From Pedobacter sp. UBA4863 (lineage in GTDB: Bacteria > Bacteroidota > Bacteroidia > Sphingobacteriales > Sphingobacteriaceae): DNA of 52,794 nucleotides. The notes below the pieces were generated by a model that was given only the letters and a program-made list of their open reading frames with translations, did not search any database and was not told the origin of the DNA. Shown piece by piece: positions 15,842-22,618 of the stretch. The stretch covers positions 19,606 through 72,399 of the forward strand of contig NZ_DHDZ01000049.1 of assembly GCF_002399615.1 (NCBI RefSeq), given 5' to 3'. Position 1 is the stretch's first letter, and each line of letters opens with the position of its first letter. The position numbers and the translations under genes are program-made.

Positions 15842-17541
15842 GTAAGGGAGCAAGGAGCAAAGAACAAGGAATAAAGAGGTGGTTTCGATTGCTGCTATTT
15901 GTGGTAGTTCTAGTATTGCTAAATGTAATTGCGCAATTTGCCTATACTCGTTTTGATTTTACCAAAGAAAAACGTTTTACGCTGACAGAAAAAACCAAGG
16001 AGATATTAAAGAACAATAAGCACGAAGTTACAATTAGGGTATATCTTGATGGCGATATGCCTGCTGCTTTTAAACGTTTGCGTAATGCCACAAAAGATTT
16101 GTTGAACGATTACAAAGCTTACGCCAACACCACTTTTAGGGTGCTGTTTATAGATCCTATTTCTGGGAAATCTGCCGAAGAACAAGAAGCGGCCATTAGC
16201 CAATTGTACGAAGTTGGCGTTCGCCCTACAAATATCAATATAAAAACTGATGCCGGCTTTGCAGAAAAACTGGTTTTTCCTATGGCGCTGATAGAAAGTA
16301 ATGGTAAACAAATGCCAATTAAATTGCTGCAAAACTTAGGTGGCGAGGCTTCCAATTACGATCAAAGTATCAATAATTCTATCAAAAACTTAGAATATAT
16401 TTTTACGTCATCCTTAAAAAAGGTAATTACTGGCTACAACCCCCGTATTGGCTTTACCGAAGGTAATGGCGAGCCTGATAATCGTTATTTGTACGATGCC
16501 ATTACTGCATTGGCAGATAGCTATGTGGTTGGGCGTGTAAACTTGGATTCTATTACAAAACCAGGTTTAGATAGCTTGAAAATGCTAGTTGTTGCTAAAC
16601 CATTAAAGGCTTTTACCGAAGCGCAGAAATACAGGATCAACTATTTTGTAATGAAAGGCGGGCACGTAGTTTGGTCTATAGATCAAGTGCGCATGGACTT
16701 AGACAGCTTGCGTAACGGACGTTCGTTTTTGGCCGCCAATAATGCCCTCAATTTAGACGACATGCTGTTTGAGTACGGTGCCCGTATCAATTACAACATT
16801 ATTGCCGATGTAAATTGTGCTGAAATTCCGGTAGCCACTGCTGCTGGCCCACAGGGCAATATACAAATGGCGCCGTGGTTATATTATCCAATACTATTGC
16901 CCGATACGAGCAGCAACGTAGTGAGGAATTTAGATAACATAAAAGCCGAATTTGCCAGTACGGTAGATACTATTGGCAGTAAAAATGTACATAAACACTT
17001 TATTTTATCTACTTCTCCTTACAATAAAGTGTACACTTCTCCAAAAATGTTTAACCTGCAAATGGTAGAAGAAGAACCTTCGCAAAAAGAATTTACAAGT
17101 ACCGCAAAAAGTGTTGGTGTGTTATTGGAAGGAAGCTTTAAGTCTGTTTTTTTAAATAGGCCGGTGCCAGAGGGCATTAAAGAACAATATGAAGTGCCTG
17201 CGCAAAGCAAGCCTGCAAAAATGATTGTTATTGGCGACGGCGATATCTTTCGGAACCAGGTTGGTGCAGACGGTTCTCCGTTTCCCTTGGGCTTTGATAG
17301 ATATACACAACAGAATTTTGGGAACAAGGCACTATTGTTAAATATTGCAGATTATTTCACCAATGAAGACAATTTAATCGCCCTGCGCAATAAAGAAATT
17401 ACGGTTAGGCCGCTAGATAAAACTTTAGTACGTACCGAAAAAACAAAATGGCAGCTGATAAACACCGTTTTGCCAATTTTGTTGTTAATATGTTTCGCAA
17501 CTTTTCAACATTATTATCGTAAACATAAGTATGCAAGGTAA
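15835..17541 (+). CDS. gldG: gliding motility-associated ABC transporter substrate-binding-like protein GldG
   Basis: 568 residues: a single N-terminal membrane anchor (about 19-36) after a short basic segment, a large extracytoplasmic domain of the ABC_transp_aux type (DFTKEKRFTLTEKTKEILK, YDQSINNSIKNLEY), and a C-terminal TM (about 540-560, NTVLPILLLICFATF) followed by a basic tail. GldG forms an ABC complex with GldF and GldA. The first codons are formed by four purine-rich 7-mers (15847-15874) that encode the basic N-terminus; a later start was considered but no Met occurs before the membrane segment. Confidence 0.9.
   Translation: MVGKGARSKEQGIKRWFRLLLFVVVLVLLNVIAQFAYTRFDFTKEKRFTLTEKTKEILKNNKHEVTIRVYLDGDMPAAFKRLRNATKDLLNDYKAYANTTFRVLFIDPISGKSAEEQEAAISQLYEVGVRPTNINIKTDAGFAEKLVFPMALIESNGKQMPIKLLQNLGGEASNYDQSINNSIKNLEYIFTSSLKKVITGYNPRIGFTEGNGEPDNRYLYDAITALADSYVVGRVNLDSITKPGLDSLKMLVVAKPLKAFTEAQKYRINYFVMKGGHVVWSIDQVRMDLDSLRNGRSFLAANNALNLDDMLFEYGARINYNIIADVNCAEIPVATAAGPQGNIQMAPWLYYPILLPDTSSNVVRNLDNIKAEFASTVDTIGSKNVHKHFILSTSPYNKVYTSPKMFNLQMVEEEPSQKEFTSTAKSVGVLLEGSFKSVFLNRPVPEGIKEQYEVPAQSKPAKMIVIGDGDIFRNQVGADGSPFPLGFDRYTQQNFGNKALLLNIADYFTNEDNLIALRNKEITVRPLDKTLVRTEKTKWQLINTVLPILLLICFATFQHYYRKHKYAR
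15847..15874 (+). repeat. four purine-rich heptamers inside the gldG N-terminus
   Basis: GGAGCAA, GGAGCAA, AGAACAA, GGAATAA in immediate succession: two exact copies and two diverged ones. They encode part of the 15-residue cytoplasmic tail before the membrane anchor. Confidence 0.7.
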
Positions 17542-17547
17542 ATTTCA

Positions 17548-17555
17548 TACTTTTG
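17548..17555 (+). promoter_or_regulatory. -7 element TACTTTTG of dnaN
   Basis: Perfect TAnnTTTG match 19 nt before the dnaN ATG, in the 33-bp gap after gldG. Confidence 0.5.
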
Positions 17556-17574
17556 AGTCTATATATAACAAACT

Positions 17575-18699
17575 ATGAGATTTATAGTATCCACATCGAC
17601 ATTATTAAAGCATTTACAAACGGTTAATGGTGCTTCGAGTAGCAGCACGGTATTGCCTATTTTAGAGAATTTCCTGTTTGAGATTAAGGAAGGGAATTTA
17701 ACTATTTCTGCTACCGACTTGCAGACTAGTATGACTACTTCTTTATTGGTAGAATCGAAAGAAGAAGGTAAAGTTGCAGTTCCATCGAGAATTTTGCTAG
17801 ATACTTTGAAAACTTTGCCAGATCAGCCAATAACTTTTCATGTAGATGACAATAATTTCGCTATAGAAATTAGTGCAGGCGATGGAAAATATAAATTAAG
17901 TGGAGAGAACGGAGATGATTTTCCGAAAATTCCAGTAGTTGACAATGCGTCGTCGGTAAATTTACCTGCATCTGTTTTGGCAGAAGCAATAACCAAAACA
18001 ATTTTTGCGGTAAGTAATGATGAGCTTCGTCCGGCAATGACGGGGGTGTTTTGTCAGCTGTCTCCTCAAAACATCACTTTTGTAGCTACCGATGCGCATA
18101 AATTGGTTCGCTACAGAAGAAATGATAGCAAGGCCGATAAAGCTTCTTCGTTTATTTTGCCTAAAAAAGCATTAACACTTTTAAAAGCAGCTTTGCCAAG
18201 TACAGATGTAAATGTTTCTGTAGATTATAATGCAACTAGCGCTTTTTTTAAGTTCGAAAATATCAACTTAATTTGCCGTTTAATTGACGAACGCTATCCT
18301 GATTACGAAGCGGTTATTCCCACCAACAATACAAATAGGTTGGTTATTGACAGGGCTTTGTTTTTAAATACCCTGCGTAGGGTGGTAATTTTTGCCAATA
18401 AAACTACCCACCAAGTTCGTTTAAAAATTAGCGGTAGCGAGTTAAATATCTCTTCAGAAGATTTAGATTTTGCAAACGAGGCGCACGAACGTTTAAGTTG
18501 CCAATATGATGGCGAAGACTTAGAAATTGGTTTTAATGCTCGTTTCTTGATCGAGATGTTAAATAACTTAAATGGCGAAGAAATTACTTTAGAACTTTCT
18601 ACACCAAACAGAGCAGGCTTATTAATCCCTCATACCAATGATGAAAATGAAGATGTTTTAATGTTGGTAATGCCAGTAATGTTAAATAACAGCTATTAA
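17575..18699 (+). CDS. dnaN: DNA polymerase III subunit beta (sliding clamp)
   Basis: 374 residues, the usual length of a bacterial beta clamp, with three clamp domains. Typical blocks: LPILENFLFE, SATDLQTSM, VPSRILLDTLK, GDDFPKIP, ATDAHKLVRY, RLIDERYPDYEAVIP and the C-terminal LLIPHTN...LVMPVML. The clamp encircles DNA and tethers the replicative polymerase. It is not next to dnaA here, as is common in Bacteroidota. Own -7 element TACTTTTG and a long terminator at 18714 make it a single-gene unit. Confidence 0.97.
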   Translation: MRFIVSTSTLLKHLQTVNGASSSSTVLPILENFLFEIKEGNLTISATDLQTSMTTSLLVESKEEGKVAVPSRILLDTLKTLPDQPITFHVDDNNFAIEISAGDGKYKLSGENGDDFPKIPVVDNASSVNLPASVLAEAITKTIFAVSNDELRPAMTGVFCQLSPQNITFVATDAHKLVRYRRNDSKADKASSFILPKKALTLLKAALPSTDVNVSVDYNATSAFFKFENINLICRLIDERYPDYEAVIPTNNTNRLVIDRALFLNTLRRVVIFANKTTHQVRLKISGSELNISSEDLDFANEAHERLSCQYDGEDLEIGFNARFLIEMLNNLNGEEITLELSTPNRAGLLIPHTNDENEDVLMLVMPVMLNNSY

Positions 18700-18713
18700 C
18701 AATAATTAAAAAT

Positions 18714-18760
18714 AAAAGCAAAAAGCTCAGGTCCAAAAAAGTCTGGGCTTTTTGCTTTTT
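18714..18760 (+). terminator. Rho-independent terminator after dnaN
   Basis: 17-bp stem (18714-18730 with 18743-18759, one G-U pair) with a 12-nt loop and a T-rich end. Confidence 0.92.
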
Positions 18761-18852
18761 ACCATTTCTGTAGCAAACTAACCAACAAAACTTTTTACAT
18801 AAAGCCTACAACAATTTAGCAATTTAACAGGTGAATTAATAACCATATTGCT

Positions 18853-18860
18853 TATTTTAG
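18853..18860 (+). promoter_or_regulatory. -7 element TATTTTAG of the DedA-family gene
   Basis: One mismatch to TAnnTTTG. It overlaps the region just after the TTG at 18848, so translation more likely starts at the GTG at 18878, 17 nt downstream. Confidence 0.4.
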
Positions 18861-18877
18861 CGCAAAATTTAATTAAA

Positions 18878-19552
18878 GTGGAGATACTAGACTTATTAAT
18901 TAGGCTGCTTACCGATACCAAAGATACTTTAAGCGCAATTATCTATGAATATAGAACTTGGACTTATCTTATTCTTTTCATGATTATTTTCGCAGAAACA
19001 GGTTTTGTAGTTACTCCTTTTTTACCCGGCGACTCGATGCTGTTTGCCATGGGAGCAATTGTGGCTGCTGGAAATACAGGTTTAGATATTTGGTTTTTGT
19101 GCTTTATTTTAACTGCCGCTGCAATTTTAGGAAACACTGTAAATTATAGACTTGGTAAGTATTTTGGGGTTAAGGTGTTTAAAGAAGATAATAAAATTTT
19201 GAAATTGAAATATTACCATCAATCTCACGAGTATTTTGAGAAGCACGGTGCTGTAGCTATTGTTTTTTCAAGGTTTTTGCCAATTTTTAGAACAATAGCA
19301 CCTTTTGTTGCAGGTGCAGCTAGAATGGAGTTTGGTAAGTTTACACTTTACAATATTATTGGTGGTTTTGCTTGGATTTTTAGTTTGTCTTTTGCAGGTT
19401 ACCTGTTGGGCAAAATTCCATTTGTAGAGAAAAACTTTGAAGTAATTATTGTAATTATTGCAGTAGGCACATTTGCTCCGGTAATTATTGCAGCTTTGAA
19501 ATCTTTGTTTAAAAAGAAAGAGAAAATAGAGGATAACGATACGGCTTTATAA
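18878..19552 (+). CDS. DedA-family membrane protein
   Basis: About 224 residues with four to five hydrophobic segments. The DedA signatures are present: ETGFVVTPFLPGDSMLF with the conserved acidic and proline residues, and FSRFLPIFRTIAPFVAGAARM. DedA proteins act in envelope homeostasis, and some members flip undecaprenyl phosphate or phosphatidylethanolamine; this member has no specific evidence. The frame is open from a TTG at 18848, but a -7 element at 18853-18860 favours GTG at 18878. It converges on the phospholipase-like gene across a palindromic repeat. Confidence 0.88.
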   Translation: MEILDLLIRLLTDTKDTLSAIIYEYRTWTYLILFMIIFAETGFVVTPFLPGDSMLFAMGAIVAAGNTGLDIWFLCFILTAAAILGNTVNYRLGKYFGVKVFKEDNKILKLKYYHQSHEYFEKHGAVAIVFSRFLPIFRTIAPFVAGAARMEFGKFTLYNIIGGFAWIFSLSFAGYLLGKIPFVEKNFEVIIVIIAVGTFAPVIIAALKSLFKKKEKIEDNDTAL

Positions 19553-19647
19553 GTCATTTCCCATTATTTTGAGGGAAGCAGAGCGAGGAGAAACCTAGCA
19601 TTTTTATTTTAAGCTAGCTTTCTCCTTATTCTTTGTCAGAAATGACA
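19553..19647. repeat. imperfect palindromic repeat between convergent genes
   Basis: Outer arms GTCATTTC (19553-19560) and GAAATGAC (19639-19646), inner arms GGAGAAACCTAGC (19587-19599) and GCTAGCTTTCTCC (19613-19625), 12 of 13 complementary. The sequence resembles a REP-like palindrome I recall as dispersed in Sphingobacteriaceae genomes. It fills the gap between the stops of the DedA gene and the phospholipase-like gene and may act as a terminator for both. Confidence 0.65.
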
Positions 19648-19657
19648 ATACCCTCTT

Positions 19658-20620
19658 TTAATACTCCCTTCCAATAATTTTCCCTTCCTGATATTTTTTA
19701 TCAACTTTTTCGGTTTGCTGCTTGTCTTCAATAGTAGCCTCAATTCTAATCATATTTCTGAGGTCTGGTTGCCCAGCATCAACCCAGGCCGAAAACCAAA
19801 AGGAACCAACTTTTAGAATAGAAGAACGCATTTGGCGCTCTACCATGCCATTCATTAGGTCTTGGTAGGCCTTGGTGTAGGCCATTGAATATTGTTTCAT
19901 TACATTTTGGCCACGCATAGAAAAGTCGTATTTCTGGTCAGATGGAAAAGTTTCGCTCAATTTCTTTTCAAAAGTTAAAACGGTATCTACCATGGTGTGC
20001 GAATTTTTAACGATGGCCCAGGCTTCTTTTAAAGGGTTTTCAATGTAAGTGGCTTTGCCCACTAATAAATTGTAATTTTTTGCAAATAACTCTGGCACTC
20101 TCGATTCCCAAAATCCATGGATACCAACCTGATTTGTTAGCTGTCCGTTGTAGTTGCGGGTGGTGTGTAAAGGTACGTGTGCATCGCCAACGTAATGGCC
20201 CAAATCTGCCGAATATCTTAATATTTTAAGCGAATCCCTTTCTTTAAAGGCCCTTACTAAATTGTTATAGGTGCGCACTATTTGCCATGGCACGGTCCCT
20301 TCTTTCGCTAAATGCTTGGCTCCATACTTATTTACGGCATCGTTCCACTTTTCAGGAATACTGTCGATATGATTTTCGTAATTTTCTACATCAATGAAAT
20401 GTCTGGGAGCTTCGGCAGTATCAGCGTACCTTCTTTTATCAGGATCAACCGCATGTTCGGTAATGTATTTATGGTTGTTTTTATAAAAACCAATCATGCC
20501 TTCGGGCAAGGTGAAAATAGCCAGTTGGTTAATTCTTTTGTGTGCAAAAAAACCCCAAGAAGAAAATAATAATGTAACGCCAAGAAGTAAGGCACAGAAA
20601 GCAAGCTTTTTCATCTTCAT
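19658..20620 (-). CDS. exported zinc-dependent phospholipase C / S1-P1 nuclease-like protein
   Basis: About 320 residues with a signal peptide ending near LLFSSWG. The mature N-terminus WGFFAHKRI supplies the Trp and His that ligate zinc in this superfamily. Further ligands: Asp in RYADTAEAPRHF, His in that motif, and the cluster LGHYVGDAHVPLH...GIHGFWE. Members cleave phospholipid head groups or nucleic acids; the substrate here cannot be told. The start is placed at the ATG at 20620 because a TTG at 20635 lies in the -7 element; an ATG two codons later (20614) is also possible. It is one more exported phosphodiesterase outside the main phosphoesterase cluster. Confidence 0.82.
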   Translation of the reverse strand: MKMKKLAFCALLLGVTLLFSSWGFFAHKRINQLAIFTLPEGMIGFYKNNHKYITEHAVDPDKRRYADTAEAPRHFIDVENYENHIDSIPEKWNDAVNKYGAKHLAKEGTVPWQIVRTYNNLVRAFKERDSLKILRYSADLGHYVGDAHVPLHTTRNYNGQLTNQVGIHGFWESRVPELFAKNYNLLVGKATYIENPLKEAWAIVKNSHTMVDTVLTFEKKLSETFPSDQKYDFSMRGQNVMKQYSMAYTKAYQDLMNGMVERQMRSSILKVGSFWFSAWVDAGQPDLRNMIRIEATIEDKQQTEKVDKKYQEGKIIGREY

Positions 20621-20631
20621 ATATTTTATGA

Positions 20632-20639
20632 GCAAGGTA
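20632..20639 (-). promoter_or_regulatory. -7 element TACCTTGC of the phospholipase-like gene
   Basis: Minus-strand match to TAnnTTTG with two mismatches, 11 nt before the ATG at 20620. Confidence 0.3.
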
Positions 20640-20722
20640 AAAATAAGAAAAACACTTATTTATCGGTTAACTATAATAACTATTTATCCTGCCAATTAAT
20701 CGAATGCTCTGGCCAAAATACC

Positions 20723-20730
20723 TATATTTG
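20723..20730 (+). promoter_or_regulatory. -7 element TATATTTG of the M20 dipeptidase gene
   Basis: Perfect TAnnTTTG match 18 nt before the ATG at 20749. Confidence 0.55.
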
Positions 20731-20748
20731 CTTCAAAATTTTAATCTT

Positions 20749-22119
20749 ATGCAAGAAATAAAAAAATATGTAGAAGATAATAAGCAACGTTTTTTAGACG
20801 AGCTTTTTGAACTGTTGCGTTTTCCATCGGTAAGTGCCGATCCGAAATATAAGGGCGATGTATTAAAAACTGCAGACTTTGTAGCGCAAAAACTAAAAGA
20901 AGCCGGTGCAGATAAGGTAGAAATATGCCCAACCGCCGGATACCCTATTGTATATGGTGAAAAAATAATAGATGCCAGTTTGCCTACAGTATTAATATAC
21001 GGGCATTATGATGTGCAGCCAGCAGATCCGTTGGAGCTGTGGCAAACTCCTCCTTTTGAACCAACAATACGCGATGGTAAAATTTATGCTCGTGGTGCTT
21101 GCGATGATAAGGGACAGTTTTATATGCACGTTAAAGCATTTGAACTAATGATGCAAACCAATACTTTGGCCTGCAACGTGAAGTTTATGATAGAGGGAGA
21201 AGAAGAAGTAGGTTCGGCAAACCTTGGCATTTTTGTGAAAGCTAATGTAGAGCGTTTAAAAGCCGATGTGGTTTTAATTTCTGATACTTCGATGATTAGC
21301 ATGGAAAACCCTTCGATAGAAACGGGCTTAAGAGGTTTGGCTTACATGGAGGTAGAAGTAGTTGGGCCAAATAGAGATTTGCACTCTGGCGTTTACGGCG
21401 GAGCGGTTGCAAATCCGGCAACTATACTGTGTAAAATGATTGCTTCGTTACACGATGAAAATAATCACATCACTATTCCGGAGTTTTACGATAAGGTTGT
21501 GGAGTTGAATGATGCCGAGAAAGAGGCATTAAATGCTGCTCCTTTTGATTTAGAAGAATATAAAAAAGATCTAGCTATTGATGCAGAGTGGGGCGAAAAA
21601 GGTTATTCGACCCTAGAACGTACAGGCACAAGACCAACTTTAGAAGTAAATGGTATTTGGAGTGGATACATTGGTGAAGGAGCAAAAACAGTATTGCCAA
21701 GTAAAGCTAATGCTAAAATTTCGATGCGTTTGGTGCCTAATCAAAATTCTGATGAAATTAGCGAGATTTTTGCAAAACACTTCGAGAAGATTGCACCAAA
21801 AGGCGTAAAAGTAAAGGTAACGCCTCACCATGGTGGCGAGCCAGTGGTAACGCCTACAGACAGTGTGGCTTACAGGGCTGCAGAGCAAGCTATTTTAGAT
21901 AGCTTTGGTAAAAAGCCAATCCCAACACGTGGCGGTGGTAGTATTCCAATTGTAGCATTGTTCGAAGATGTACTTGGTATTAAGTCTGTATTGTTTGGCT
22001 TTGGTTTAGATAGCGACGCCTTACATTCGCCAAACGAGAAGTACGATGTTTATAATTATTATAAAGGAATTGAAACATTGCCTTTGTTTCATAAGTATTA
22101 TGCCGAACTAAGTAAATAA
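20749..22119 (+). CDS. M20-family dipeptidase
   Basis: 456 residues. Di-zinc site: H in YGHYDVQ, D in GACDDKGQ (bridging), the catalytic Glu pair in EGEEEVGS, D in LISDTSM and H near the C-terminus in ALHSPNE. A dimerisation lid is inserted from about residue 190 to 350 (DLHSGVYGG, GYIGEGAKTVLP, AKISMRLVP). There is no signal peptide, so it acts in the cytoplasm on di- or tripeptides, as for other M20 dipeptidases. The start at 20749 is set by homology and by the TATATTTG element; the frame is open further upstream to a TTG. Confidence 0.93.
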   Translation: MQEIKKYVEDNKQRFLDELFELLRFPSVSADPKYKGDVLKTADFVAQKLKEAGADKVEICPTAGYPIVYGEKIIDASLPTVLIYGHYDVQPADPLELWQTPPFEPTIRDGKIYARGACDDKGQFYMHVKAFELMMQTNTLACNVKFMIEGEEEVGSANLGIFVKANVERLKADVVLISDTSMISMENPSIETGLRGLAYMEVEVVGPNRDLHSGVYGGAVANPATILCKMIASLHDENNHITIPEFYDKVVELNDAEKEALNAAPFDLEEYKKDLAIDAEWGEKGYSTLERTGTRPTLEVNGIWSGYIGEGAKTVLPSKANAKISMRLVPNQNSDEISEIFAKHFEKIAPKGVKVKVTPHHGGEPVVTPTDSVAYRAAEQAILDSFGKKPIPTRGGGSIPIVALFEDVLGIKSVLFGFGLDSDALHSPNEKYDVYNYYKGIETLPLFHKYYAELSK

Positions 22120-22149
22120 TGAGGTATTAAATATATTGTTTTGAAGCTT

Positions 22150-22183
22150 AAAAGCCTTTCCATCTTACGGAAAGGCTTTTTTT
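22150..22183 (+). terminator. Rho-independent terminator after the M20 dipeptidase gene
   Basis: Perfect 12-bp stem (arm AAAAGCCTTTCC, 22150-22161 with 22169-22180) and a T run. Confidence 0.92.
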
Positions 22184-22271
22184 GTTTACAGCTATTTAAG
22201 TTTTATTTAAAGAAAAATACTTGGATGAGGTAATTCCTCGCAAATACTGTTGTAAATTAAAAGCTTTGTTT

Positions 22272-22359
22272 TTAAATGGTTTGTTAATGAATGTTAACCT
22301 TTTTAAAGTTTTCTTTAATAATTTGTTAATGATGTGTTTAAAGTGCAATGCTAGGTTTG
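22272..22359 (+). promoter_or_regulatory. phased TTAA array plus -7 element: candidate Pho-type promoter of the susC locus
   Basis: TTAA occurs at 22272, 22284, 22294, 22303, 22315, 22326 and 22338: seven cores with a mean period of 11.0 bp. The best pair, read on the minus strand, is TTAACATTCATTAACA, similar to the TTAACA repeats of the Bacillus PhoP box. The array ends 10 bp before TAGGTTTG (22352-22359), a perfect -7 element with no -33 TTG, so an activator would take the place of the -33 contact. Confidence 0.45.
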
Positions 22360-22451
22360 CCATTAATTAATTTCAAATTCTTAACTAAATACTAATGATT
22401 GCTAAAAAACTATTTTCTCTGTTTATGTGCTCTTTGGAGCTTTTTTTATTG

Positions 22452-22488
22452 AAAAACCTTTTCGCTTATTAAAAAGGCTTTTTTTTGT
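22452..22488 (+). terminator. terminator-like hairpin in the susC leader
   Basis: Stem CCTTTT/AAAAGG (22457-22462 with 22472-22477) extended by an A5/T5 helix across a one-base bulge and followed by T8. It lies about 90-130 nt into the predicted leader and could attenuate transcription or end a short leader RNA. Confidence 0.4.
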
Positions 22489-22522
22489 CCTTTAAGTTTC
22501 AAAACGTTTTTTTTTACTTTTA

Positions 22523-22555
22523 TTTTGTTTTTTAATATTAAAATAATTTACTTTG
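22523..22555 (+). promoter_or_regulatory. possible second susC promoter
   Basis: TTTTG at 22523-22527 and TTTACTTTG at 22547-22555 have a fitting spacing of about 20 bp, with one base missing from the TAnnTTTG core. It would give a leader of about 60 nt before the ATG at 22619. Confidence 0.3.
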
Positions 22556-22618
22556 AGTAGTGTTGCATTTCCACGATGCGACATTATTTTAACCAAAGTA
22601 TAAACCAAACTTATCGTC

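Noticed and set aside
22395..22496. 33-codon ORF in the susC leader as an annotated gene
   Set aside because: Its end coincides with a terminator-like hairpin and it has no homology I recognise; kept as a finding, not as a CDS.
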